Shown: positions 1 to 6,400 of the stretch, piece by piece | Layout: every line of letters begins with the position of its first letter | Position numbering within the stretch: position 1 is the first letter of the stretch | Source of the DNA: an uncultured Collinsella sp. | Lineage (GTDB): Bacteria > Actinomycetota > Coriobacteriia > Coriobacteriales > Coriobacteriaceae | DNA length: 20,294 bases | Direction: 5' to 3' | NCBI GenBank assembly: GCA_902464495.1 | Contig: CABQJK010000032.1 | Coordinates: forward strand, 1 to 20,294 | The notes under the pieces: model-generated | Seen by the model: only the letters and a program-made list of their open reading frames with translations | Told to the model about the DNA's origin: nothing | The model's database searches: none | Translations under genes and position numbers: made by a program

Positions 1-970
1 ACTTGTCGCGGGAATCGCCCCCGTAACGGCGATCGCGGCAGAAACCAGCTCCCCCACCGGTGCAGTTGCCTTGCAGACGGAAGATGCGGCCGCCGCAAAA
101 GAAAAAGCGTATGCAGCCATGCAGGAAGCGCTCAAAAACTTCGAGGCCGCAAAAGACGCCGCAAGTCCCGAGAAAATTGCGAGATTCAATGATGACATTG
201 CCCGTTTTCAAGAGCTCCGCGACAAGATGACGGCGCAAGCCGCCGAATTGAGGGATTCCCTTCCCGCCATGCAAGCGGACGTCGATGCAGCCCAAGCCAA
301 ATACGACGAGGCCATCAACCGGGTAAGCGAGTTCCAGGCAAAATTAGACAAGAAACTTGAGGCGCTTAAGGCACTCGAAGCACTCGGCGACGAGGAGCTT
401 GTCGAAACTACTAAACAGCAAATAAAGCAGTTGCGCAGTGAAATCGTAACGGCAAAAGCGCAAGAAGACTCTTGCAAAACGGGGCTCCGCGAGCGCCACG
501 ACAGCCTCAAAAGGCAGGAAAGACAAGTTGATGACTGTGAACGTGCTGCAGAGAAGTATAAAGCCCATACCGACCAGTTCATAGCCTGGCGAGATGCGCT
601 CCTCGACAATTTGAAAAAAGCGCAAACGGCCTATGACGACGCCTGCAAGGCATACGAAGAGGCGAAAGCCGCGGCAGACAAGGCCGCCTCGCCCGAGGTA
701 ACGCAACCGACCGAGACAACGCCTCCCTCCAGCTCAACGCAGCCGGCCGAGACGACACAGCCCGCCAGCTCACCCGCGACCGGCAAAGACGCTCAGCAGA
801 GCACCACCAAGCAAGCGAACTCGAGCAGCGGCAAGCAAGCAGATACGACCGCCGGCAAGCTCGCGAACACAGGCGACACAACGCCAAGCGCAATCGCACT
901 CGCAGGAATCGCCGCCATGGGACTCGGAATAACCGCCACAGCCACCCGCCGCATCAAGAACTCAAAGTAG
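1..970 (+). CDS. Coiled-coil surface protein with LANTG sorting signal (5' end outside window)
   Basis: The reading frame is already open at the left edge, so the true start lies upstream; the TTG at 71 is internal. The first visible residues (LVAGIAPVTAIAAETSS) look like the end of a signal peptide with a cleavage site after an AIAA-type motif. About 200 residues rich in Ala, Glu, Lys, Gln and Asp follow, with heptad-like spacing, predicted to form a long coiled coil. Next comes a Thr/Ser/Pro/Gln-rich linker of about 60 residues, typical of a wall-spanning region. The C-terminus carries LANTG 36 residues from the end, a hydrophobic segment and a basic tail (RRIKNSK), which is the layout of a sortase substrate. 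It is inferred to be a cell-wall-anchored surface protein; its ligand is unknown. A strong terminator follows about 45 nt after the stop. Confidence 0.85.
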   Translation, partial: LVAGIAPVTAIAAETSSPTGAVALQTEDAAAAKEKAYAAMQEALKNFEAAKDAASPEKIARFNDDIARFQELRDKMTAQAAELRDSLPAMQADVDAAQAKYDEAINRVSEFQAKLDKKLEALKALEALGDEELVETTKQQIKQLRSEIVTAKAQEDSCKTGLRERHDSLKRQERQVDDCERAAEKYKAHTDQFIAWRDALLDNLKKAQTAYDDACKAYEEAKAAADKAASPEVTQPTETTPPSSSTQPAETTQPASSPATGKDAQQSTTKQANSSSGKQADTTAGKLANTGDTTPSAIALAGIAAMGLGITATATRRIKNSK

Positions 971-1013
971 CCGCCAGCGGTTATTGTCTTCGCCAATCCA
1001 CAAGCCCAGAGAC

Positions 1014-1062
1014 AAAAAGAGGCCCGTTTCCCCAACCAAAACCGGGAAAACGGGCCTCTTTA
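1014..1062 (+). terminator. Rho-independent terminator after the LANTG surface protein
   Basis: A stem of about 17 bp (AAAGAGGCCCGTTTCCC pairing with GGGAAAACGGGCCTCTTT, one bulge) encloses a short A/C-rich loop. A-rich sequence lies on the left and CTCTTTAA on the right, so it could also work on the opposite strand. Its right half is part of the repeat shared with 2794-2909. Confidence 0.8.
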
Positions 1063-1163
1063 ACTGCAAAATCCAAGCAGCAGCAACGTCTCTTGAACTA
1101 CGTAGCCATCAATGCCCAGGCAACGCCAGCAAGCAGCACAAAACACGGGATTCAATTCTGCAG
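1050..1163. repeat. Diverged direct repeat, copy A (remnant of an anchored-protein 3' end)
   Basis: This stretch aligns by eye with 2794-2909: both contain a CCTCTTTA(A)CTTGC-like start, GCCAGCAAGCAGCA and CACGGGATT. Read on the minus strand, copy A encodes IPCFVLLAGVAWALMAT, a stop, then FKRR; copy B encodes IPCVMLLAGLAGSAVATWFMRRR. Both resemble the hydrophobic segment and basic tail that follow an LPxTG-type motif, although no such motif remains. I infer two decayed copies of the 3' end of a surface-protein gene flanking the accessory segment between them. Confidence 0.5.
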
Positions 1164-1282
1164 CTTGCGCCGTTGAACTCCACGAGCCTGCCCGTGTAGA
1201 CGAGCCTGTCCACGACAGCCGCCGCCATCTTGTCGTCGCCGAACACGGTCACCCACTTGCTGAACTCTATGTTGGCCGTGGC
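1139..1282 (-). pseudogene. istB: Fragment of IS21-family istB (ATP-binding helper), C-terminal part
   Basis: On the minus strand this encodes about 48 residues including NIEFSKWVTVFGDDKMAAA, then VVDRLVYTGRLVEFNGAS. This matches the conserved C-terminal segment of IstB, the AAA+ transposition helper of IS21-type elements (typical pattern NIEFSxWxxVFGDDxMxAAxxDRxxHHGRLxxFxGxSYR). The P-loop and the rest of the AAA+ core are missing, as is istA. The surrounding open frame on this strand does not look like IstB and was not included. This is a dead scar of an insertion sequence and abuts repeat copy A. Identification is from memory of the family pattern. Confidence 0.6.
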
Positions 1283-1512
1283 GGGCGGGCTTATTGCCGC
1301 GGGCATCGGCTTTATCGCCTCGGCCGCGATCAGGCCGTGTTCACGACCCAAATCGACATGCGTGACAACACCATCGTGCTCGGCGGCGTCGAGGTGGACG
1401 AACCCGAGGGCATCCCGTTCATCAGCCGGCTCGCCATTCTTGGCGAGATCGACACCTCCGACGTCGCCGACCCCGCCGCGCCCTAGGCGCAACGAGCCCG
1501 GGCACTCCGTCC
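1283..1512. other. Unassigned remnant stretch
   Basis: A plus-strand frame from about 1340 to 1486 reads FTTQIDMRDNTIVLGGVEVD and ends ...SDVADPAAP. It has a balanced, protein-like composition but no recognisable family, no ribosome binding site and no continuous upstream coding sequence. It is probably the tail of another decayed gene. I see no promoter, RNA gene or repeat here. Confidence 0.3.
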
Positions 1513-1650
1513 GCTAATTTGATTGAGATGGATCGCTCCTACTACGCGAGCATTGAGGTCGGGCGGCGCAATGTCAGCCTTTCAAATCTCAAGAAGATTG
1601 CCGACGGCTTTCGCATCACCATTTCGGAGCTCATGCGCGGTGTCGAGTAG
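1513..1650 (+). pseudogene. C-terminal half of an XRE/Cro-CI helix-turn-helix protein
   Basis: The frame ending with TAG at 1650 reads ANLIEMDRSYYASIEVGRRN followed by VSLSNLKKIADGFRITISEL. This is the second half of a Cro/CI-type HTH domain: recognition helix DRSYYASIE, then the GxRNVSLxxLxKIADxxxxxxSEL pattern. The N-terminal helices are gone and no start codon with a ribosome binding site precedes it; ATG 1528 would give only 40 residues. HTH proteins of this type often regulate mobile elements, restriction-modification loci or toxin-antitoxin pairs; which one this was cannot be told. Confidence 0.65.
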
Positions 1651-1709
1651 ATGATTCTCATCTGACTTGGCTCGTTCATGTTTAATCTGTCTCGTTAACT
1701 GAAATACGC

Positions 1710-1747
1710 AAATCTGGTTAAATGAAAACTGTAAATTTGGTTAAATG
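1710..1747 (+). repeat. Two 15-bp direct repeats ahead of the DUF4143 remnant
   Basis: AAATCTGGTTAAATG (1710-1724) and AAATTTGGTTAAATG (1733-1747) differ at one base and start 23 bp apart in an AT-rich patch. The spacing puts the copies about two helical turns apart, which would suit a repressor or self-regulation site for the downstream ATPase. That role is inference. Confidence 0.4.
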
Positions 1748-1782
1748 CGCTGGTAATCAATGGTGAAAACTATGCCAAAAAA

Positions 1783-2664
1783 TTGCGCATGGACACCATG
1801 ACGCTTTTCGAACTTGGGAAATCTAGCGGTGCGGTTAAGCTGTCGGGCATCATTTCTGGCGAAAAGTTCAGTGGCGCCTTCGGATCGATGGGTTCTGCCG
1901 AGATCGCCGAGCGCATCGTTTGCGGTGGATGGCCGGCGTCGATTGGGCGTGATGCGCGAATTGCGTCCGCGACGGCAAAACGATATATCGAGATAGTCGC
2001 TGAGGAAGACATCCCCCGCGTCGATGGCTCTCGACGAGATCCTGAGAAAGTGAAAGCCGTCATCGCGTCGTTGGCGCGCAACGAATCCACTCTTGCGACG
2101 CTCAAGACGCTTGTGGCCGATTTGGGCGGCGACGTATCGAGGCAAACCGCGGCATCATACATATCCCTTCTTAGCAGATTGAGTTTCGTCTGCGATATCC
2201 CCGCATGGAATCCCGCGATGAGATCTCCGGTGCATCTGAGGGAGGCGCGCAAGCATCATCTTGCCGACCCGTCGCTTGCAGCGGCTGCGCTTGGGGCGAC
2301 TGTGGAGACGTTGTTGTCAGACTTCAAGACACTTGGGCTGCTTTTCGAATCGTTGGCGCTCCATGATCTATGGGTCTATGCGAGGGCAAACGGAATGGGC
2401 CTTTATCACTATCACGATTCCCGCGATCTTGAGGTCGACGCTGTCATAGCGGCTCCAGGTGGGATGTGGATTCCCGTTGAGGTCAAGCTCAGTTCCGCTC
2501 AAATCGAAGAGGCATCTGACAATCTTGTTGCCGTCGAAGAGCGGATGGTTGCTGCCGGAAACACCCCGCCGGTTTCTAAAGTAGCGATTATTGGATTTGG
2601 TTCACAAGCCTATGTTACCGACCGCGGCGTCCAAGTTGTTCCATTGGACGTTCTCGCGCCGTAA
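1783..2664 (+). pseudogene. 5'-truncated ATPase with DUF4143 domain
   Basis: The 293-residue product starts at TTG 1783, and the frame is open back only to a stop at 1732. It reads MDTMTLFELGKSSGAVKLSG, then AEIAERIVCGGWPASIG, RQTAASYISLLSRL, HLADPSLAAAALG and GLLFESLALHDLWVYA, and ends with a nuclease-like D-[IVPVEVK] segment (LEVDAVIAAPGGMWIPVEVK). These are hallmarks of the C-terminal two thirds of the ATP-binding/DUF4143 family, normally about 400-430 residues with an N-terminal AAA P-loop (GRRQVGKT-type). That ATP-binding region is absent, so the gene is almost certainly non-functional as an ATPase. Full-length members are scattered in gut bacteria and their role is poorly defined. The remaining frame is intact, suggesting recent truncation. 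The stop is followed by AT-rich sequence leading into repeat copy B. Confidence 0.7.
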
Positions 2665-2793
2665 CGCTGCGGGCGAAGTGAAATCGACGCATCTTTTAGA
2701 TTTCTTCAATTTGTGCGTAAACCAACAATGCCGTAATTACGCTATGTCGTTAGTGCGAACATCGCATCTTCAGTAGTCGAAGCTCGTTCGCAA

Positions 2794-2909
2794 ACGGACC
2801 TCTTTACTTGCAAAAAAAGGAGACAGCACCGCCGTCTCATGAACCACGTGGCCACCGCGCTCCCGGCAAGGCCAGCAAGCAGCATAACGCACGGGATTGA
2901 ATAATTCAG
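2794..2909. repeat. Diverged direct repeat, copy B (remnant of an anchored-protein 3' end)
   Basis: This is the partner of 1050-1163. On the minus strand it encodes IPCVMLLAGLAGSAVATWFM then RRR, a hydrophobic anchor plus basic tail, preceded closely by an in-frame stop. This copy keeps the tryptophan where copy A has a stop codon, so it is the less decayed one. Confidence 0.5.
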
Positions 2910-3073
2910 ATAAATGCGCCTTTACGGGTGATTTTTGGACGAAGTGGCCCGGCCGGCGGCGAGATATTTGTTAGTCGAGCGATCCCGCAGGCGCAGCCGA
3001 GGACCAGCGAGACACTCATCACGCCACGCTCGGACTACGTTATCACCGATGTTTTGGCAACGCCAGCGAGCGA
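2910..3073. other. Intergenic stretch without a supported gene
   Basis: Short frames exist on both strands here (for example minus 2906-3019, starting MSVSLVLGCACGIARL, 37 residues). None has a convincing ribosome binding site or a family match. I see no promoter or hairpin in this stretch that I would defend. Confidence 0.4.
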
Positions 3074-3165
3074 CATCCAGGGCGAACAAGTTGGCATGAA
3101 AAAGGCAGGGCATTGACCTTCTGGTCATGCCCTGCCTTTTGAATGACAAATTGTCGCCCTGGATG
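3074..3165. terminator. Nested hairpins with bidirectional terminator core
   Basis: The inner stem is a perfect 14-bp inverted repeat, AAAAGGCAGGGCAT (3100-3113) with its complement at 3127-3140. It has A/T tails on both sides, so it can terminate transcription in either direction. An outer inverted repeat, CATCCAGGGCGAACAA (3074-3089) against 3151-3165 with one bulge, wraps it. On the minus strand this lies downstream of the SRP RNA and would end its transcript or read-through from the adhesin gene. Confidence 0.65.
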
Positions 3166-3182
3166 GCGCGCAGCGTCGAGCA

Positions 3183-3208
3183 TTGCGCGGTTTGGTAAAA
3201 CCGCGCAA
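3183..3208 (-). terminator. Hairpin immediately after the SRP RNA
   Basis: TTGCGCGGTTT pairs with AAACCGCGCAA around a 3-4 nt loop, starting 5 nt beyond the SRP RNA stem on the minus strand. There is no clear U-run after it, so it may be a processing or stabilising hairpin, with the T-tailed hairpin at 3100-3140 as the real terminator. Confidence 0.5.
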
Positions 3209-3212
3209 GAAT

Positions 3213-3319
3213 AGCGCGTTCGATGGATTCGGATGCCCGACAGAGGCTCCTTATGGCTGCTTCCTTCCGGACCTGACCAGATTCGGAACATGTCGTCATC
3301 CGAACCCATCGAACGCGCT
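3213..3319 (-). ncRNA. ffs: Small signal recognition particle RNA (4.5S type)
   Basis: On the minus strand the sequence contains GGTCAGGTCCGGAAGGAAGC followed by AGCC, the invariant Ffh-binding domain IV of bacterial SRP RNA with its GGAA tetraloop and asymmetric internal loops. The two ends form a long closing helix: AGCGCGTTCGATGGGTTCGG at the 5' end pairs with the CCGAATCCATCGAACGCGCT end. The length of about 107 nt suits the short form lacking the Alu domain. With Ffh, this RNA targets signal-peptide-bearing nascent chains to the membrane. It sits 88 nt beyond the stop of the giant adhesin on the same strand but has its own promoter. The exact 5' end may be up to 7 nt further out (to about 3326). 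Confidence 0.93.
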
Positions 3320-3332
3320 AGGCGCTCGGTAT

Positions 3333-3361
3333 ATCTTACCTGCTCCCGCCCGCCACGGCAA
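3333..3361 (-). promoter_or_regulatory. Promoter of the SRP RNA gene
   Basis: On the minus strand TTGCCG (3356-3361) and TAAGAT (3333-3338) are separated by exactly 17 nt. Initiation about 7 nt downstream of the -10 falls at about 3326, close to the base of the SRP RNA stem. The -10 matches the consensus at four of six positions. Confidence 0.6.
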
Positions 3362-3395
3362 GTGGGGCGGACCCATCGGATGGATTCGCCCCACT
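3361..3395 (-). terminator. Hairpin just downstream of the adhesin stop codon
   Basis: AGTGGGGCG and CGCCCCACT form a 9-bp stem, with further pairing possible inside (CCATC/GATGG). It begins 12 nt after the adhesin stop codon on the minus strand. No U-run follows, so it is either a weak terminator or a 3' stabilising structure. It touches the -35 of the ffs promoter. Confidence 0.45.
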
Positions 3396-3406
3396 CGTCC
3401 ATATCG

Positions 3407-6400
3407 CTAGCGGCGCCTGCGGTACAGGACCGCGCCGCCCGCTGCGGTCAGCGCGCCGATGCCGGCCATGGCGCCGAGCGCCTCAAGCGGCAGGCTGCGG
3501 TCGCCGGTGTCGGGCATACCGCCCTTGGAGCCGTCGCCGCTAGAGCCGCTGCCGGAGCCGTTATCTGAACCGCCGTCTGAGCCGCCGCCCTGCGTGCCGG
3601 GATTCTCGGGGGTGCCGGGGGTCCCGGGCTCCTCGGCGTAGCTGTTGGTGAAGACCGGCGGCAGGTTGGCGTCGCCCTCGTAGGAGACCTTCGCCGACAG
3701 ATAGCCCGTCCTGGTGCCGTCGGCCGCCTCGTCGCCCACCGTGACGACGATCCTGCGCACCGCCTTGTCGTAGGTCACGTGCGCCTGGCCGTCGTCGACC
3801 TCGCTCACCGTGAAGGTGTAGGTGCCGGCCTGCTTGAAGGTCAGCGCATCGAACGTGACGCTGCCATCGGCGGCATTCTTGGCGGTCGACATGACCTTGC
3901 CGTCCCGGCTCTTGAGCTCAAAGCTAAACTGGCCCGCCTTGAGCTCGGCGCCCTTGAGCACCTTGGCGGCGCCCAGCTTGAGGGTGACGGGTGCGGCCTC
4001 GTAGCCGTTGGTGAACGTCGCCGAGTCGTCGCCCGTGGGATTGCCCTCGGCATCCATGAGCTCGTGCTCGACGGCGAGCGTGCCGTTACCGGCATCGGCG
4101 ACCGTCGTGCGCACGCGGTACGTCGCCCTGTCGTACGTCACGCCGCCCGCCGTGCCGGCGACCTCGCGCAGCTCGTAGCTGTGCGTGCCGGGCGCGGTGT
4201 AGGTGACCGGGTCGAGCGCGACCGTGCCGTCGGCGGCGCTCCTGCCCGTCACCGCGACGCTCTCGCTGCCGTCGGCGTCGATCTCGACCAGCTGGAACTC
4301 GAACTCGCCCTCGGCCAGGTCGCGGCCCTTGAGCTTCTTGCTCACCTTGATCTGGTCGGTGACGGAGCTCGGGGTGGGGTCGACGCCGTAGGTGTTGGTG
4401 AACTCGAACGCGCCCTTGCCCTGGGGCGTGCCCTCGGAGGGCAGGACCTCCGCGCGTAGCGTGCCGGCGTTGGTGTCCTCGACCACCTTGACCGTGAAGG
4501 TCCTGGTCGCCGTCGCGTCGTTGACCACGCCGTCGACCGAGCCGGACTCGCTCACCCGGTAGGCAAACGTCTTGGTGCGCAGGCCGTCGCCGTCGATCTC
4601 GACGTCATCGAGGTCGCTCGGCTGCCTGAACGTGACGCGGCCCAGCTCGACGTTGCCGGCGGCGTCGTTGACCGCCTCGGTCACCGTCTTGCCGGAGGCG
4701 TCGACCGGGGCGGGCGCGCCGTACAGCGGCTCAATCTTGAAGGTGTACTTGCCCGCGATGTCGGCCTGCGTCAGGCCGAGTCCGGCCTGGCCGAGCGCCA
4801 GCGTCTTGCTGCCCGCGAGGTCGACCGTCGCCTCGCCGGCGCGGTAGCCATTCACGAACGGCAGCGCGCCGTCGGTGCCATCGGGATAGGTCACGGCCAC
4901 GTCCAGCCCGCCCTTGCCGTTATCGGTCACCTTGACGGTGATGTCGAAGCTCGAGGCCGTCGCCGTCACGCCCTCGGGCAGCGCCTCCGTGTCCTCGGAA
5001 ACGGTATAGAGGATGGTCCAGGAGCCGTCGGCCGCCTTAGTGGCGGTGCCGTCCGCTGCCATCTGCTCGAGTGCGTCGATGGTGTAGGCGATGGGCGAGA
5101 ACGTGAGCTCCGCGGCCTCGCCGTCGCCGGAGGCCCGGTTGGTCGCAGTCGCGACCTCGCTGCCGTGGGCATCGCGGACGGAGAACTTGAACTCGCCCGC
5201 CGCCGCGGCGCGGCCCGTCAGCGTCTTGGTGGCGTTGATAGCCGCGCCGCCCTCGCCGCCGAGCATTCCGGTGGCCTCGTAGGAGTTCTCGAACGCGACC
5301 GTCACGGGCGCGGACGTCGCCGTGGCGTCATCGGCCGTGGAGACCTCGCTGCGGGCGACCTCGACGCCGTCCTTGGCGACCGTGGTCGTGACCGTGAGCT
5401 TGCCCGTCGCCGCGTCGTAGCTGGGCGTAATGGTCACCGTGCGCGGCTCGGTGTCGTTGGTGTAGCCCTCGCCGCCGAGCTTGGTCTCGGTGACGGTGAA
5501 GCTGTAGGTCTTGCCCGCTTCGGCGTCGGTGAACGTCACGTCGCCCTTCGCGGCGCCGCCGATGAGGTCGATCAGGTCGACGGCTCCGTCATCGGCCGCG
5601 GCAACGGCGTAGGCGTCCTTGCCGGTCTTGAGGCCGAGCTTGGCGGCCGTCTCGTCGTCGGCGGCCACGGTGAAGGCGAACTGCCCCGCCTCCATCGCGC
5701 GGCCGGTGAGCGTCTTGGACAGGCGCACGCCCGCGCGGGCCGAGTAGTCGAGCCCGGTCGTGTAGGTGTTCACGAAGTCGCCGCCGCTCGCCTGCGCGAT
5801 CGCGGGCGTCGTGGCCGTGAGGTTGCCCGAGCCGTCGTCGGTCACGGTCACCGTCATCGTGGCGACGCGGCCGTCGTAGGACACGCCGGCGATGGCCGTG
5901 CCGTCAGCGGGCCTGACCTCGCGCACCGTGTAGGTGAAGGTCTTGGCGCGCACGCGCTTGCCGCCGACCTCGGCGAACCCGGCGTCCCTGATGTCATCGA
6001 GCGTGTAGCGGATGGGGCCGAAGTCGAAGGCGACCCTATCGCCCGCCTTGGTGCCGGCGGCCGTCACGCTGACGGTCTTGGAGCCGTCGGCGGAACCCTC
6101 GGGCATGGGAGCGCCGTCATCGCCCGTGAGCGTGAACTGGAAGCTGTCGCCCTCCGCCCAGTCGCGGCCCTCGAGCGTCTTGGTGAAGAGCCCCGCCGTG
6201 GAGACGTCCCTGCCCTCGGTGGCCGTACCGTACGTGTTGGTGAACGCCGCGGTCGCGCCGGCCTCGGTCACGGTGCCCTCGGCCCCGTCGGCCGCGGTCG
6301 CGTAGCCCTCGGCGGCCTCCTCGGTCACGGTGTAGCTTGCGCCCACGGGCAGGCCGGCGATAGTCTTCTCCCCGCCGTGCTTGAGCGTGAAGGTCGCCCT

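Noticed and set aside
1112..1492. Overlapping frames of about 125 residues on both strands
   Set aside because: Only the C-terminal part of the minus frame resembles a known protein (IstB). The rest joins unrelated remnant sequence and is not a gene.
2928..3116. Plus-strand 62-residue frame starting GTG 2928
   Set aside because: There is no ribosome binding site or recognisable motif, and it runs into the terminator hairpin at 3100-3140.
2922..3402. Two minus-strand frames (2922-3299 and 3043-3402) across the SRP RNA
   Set aside because: They overlap the SRP RNA and its promoter and hairpins, have no family resemblance, and read through structured RNA sequence.
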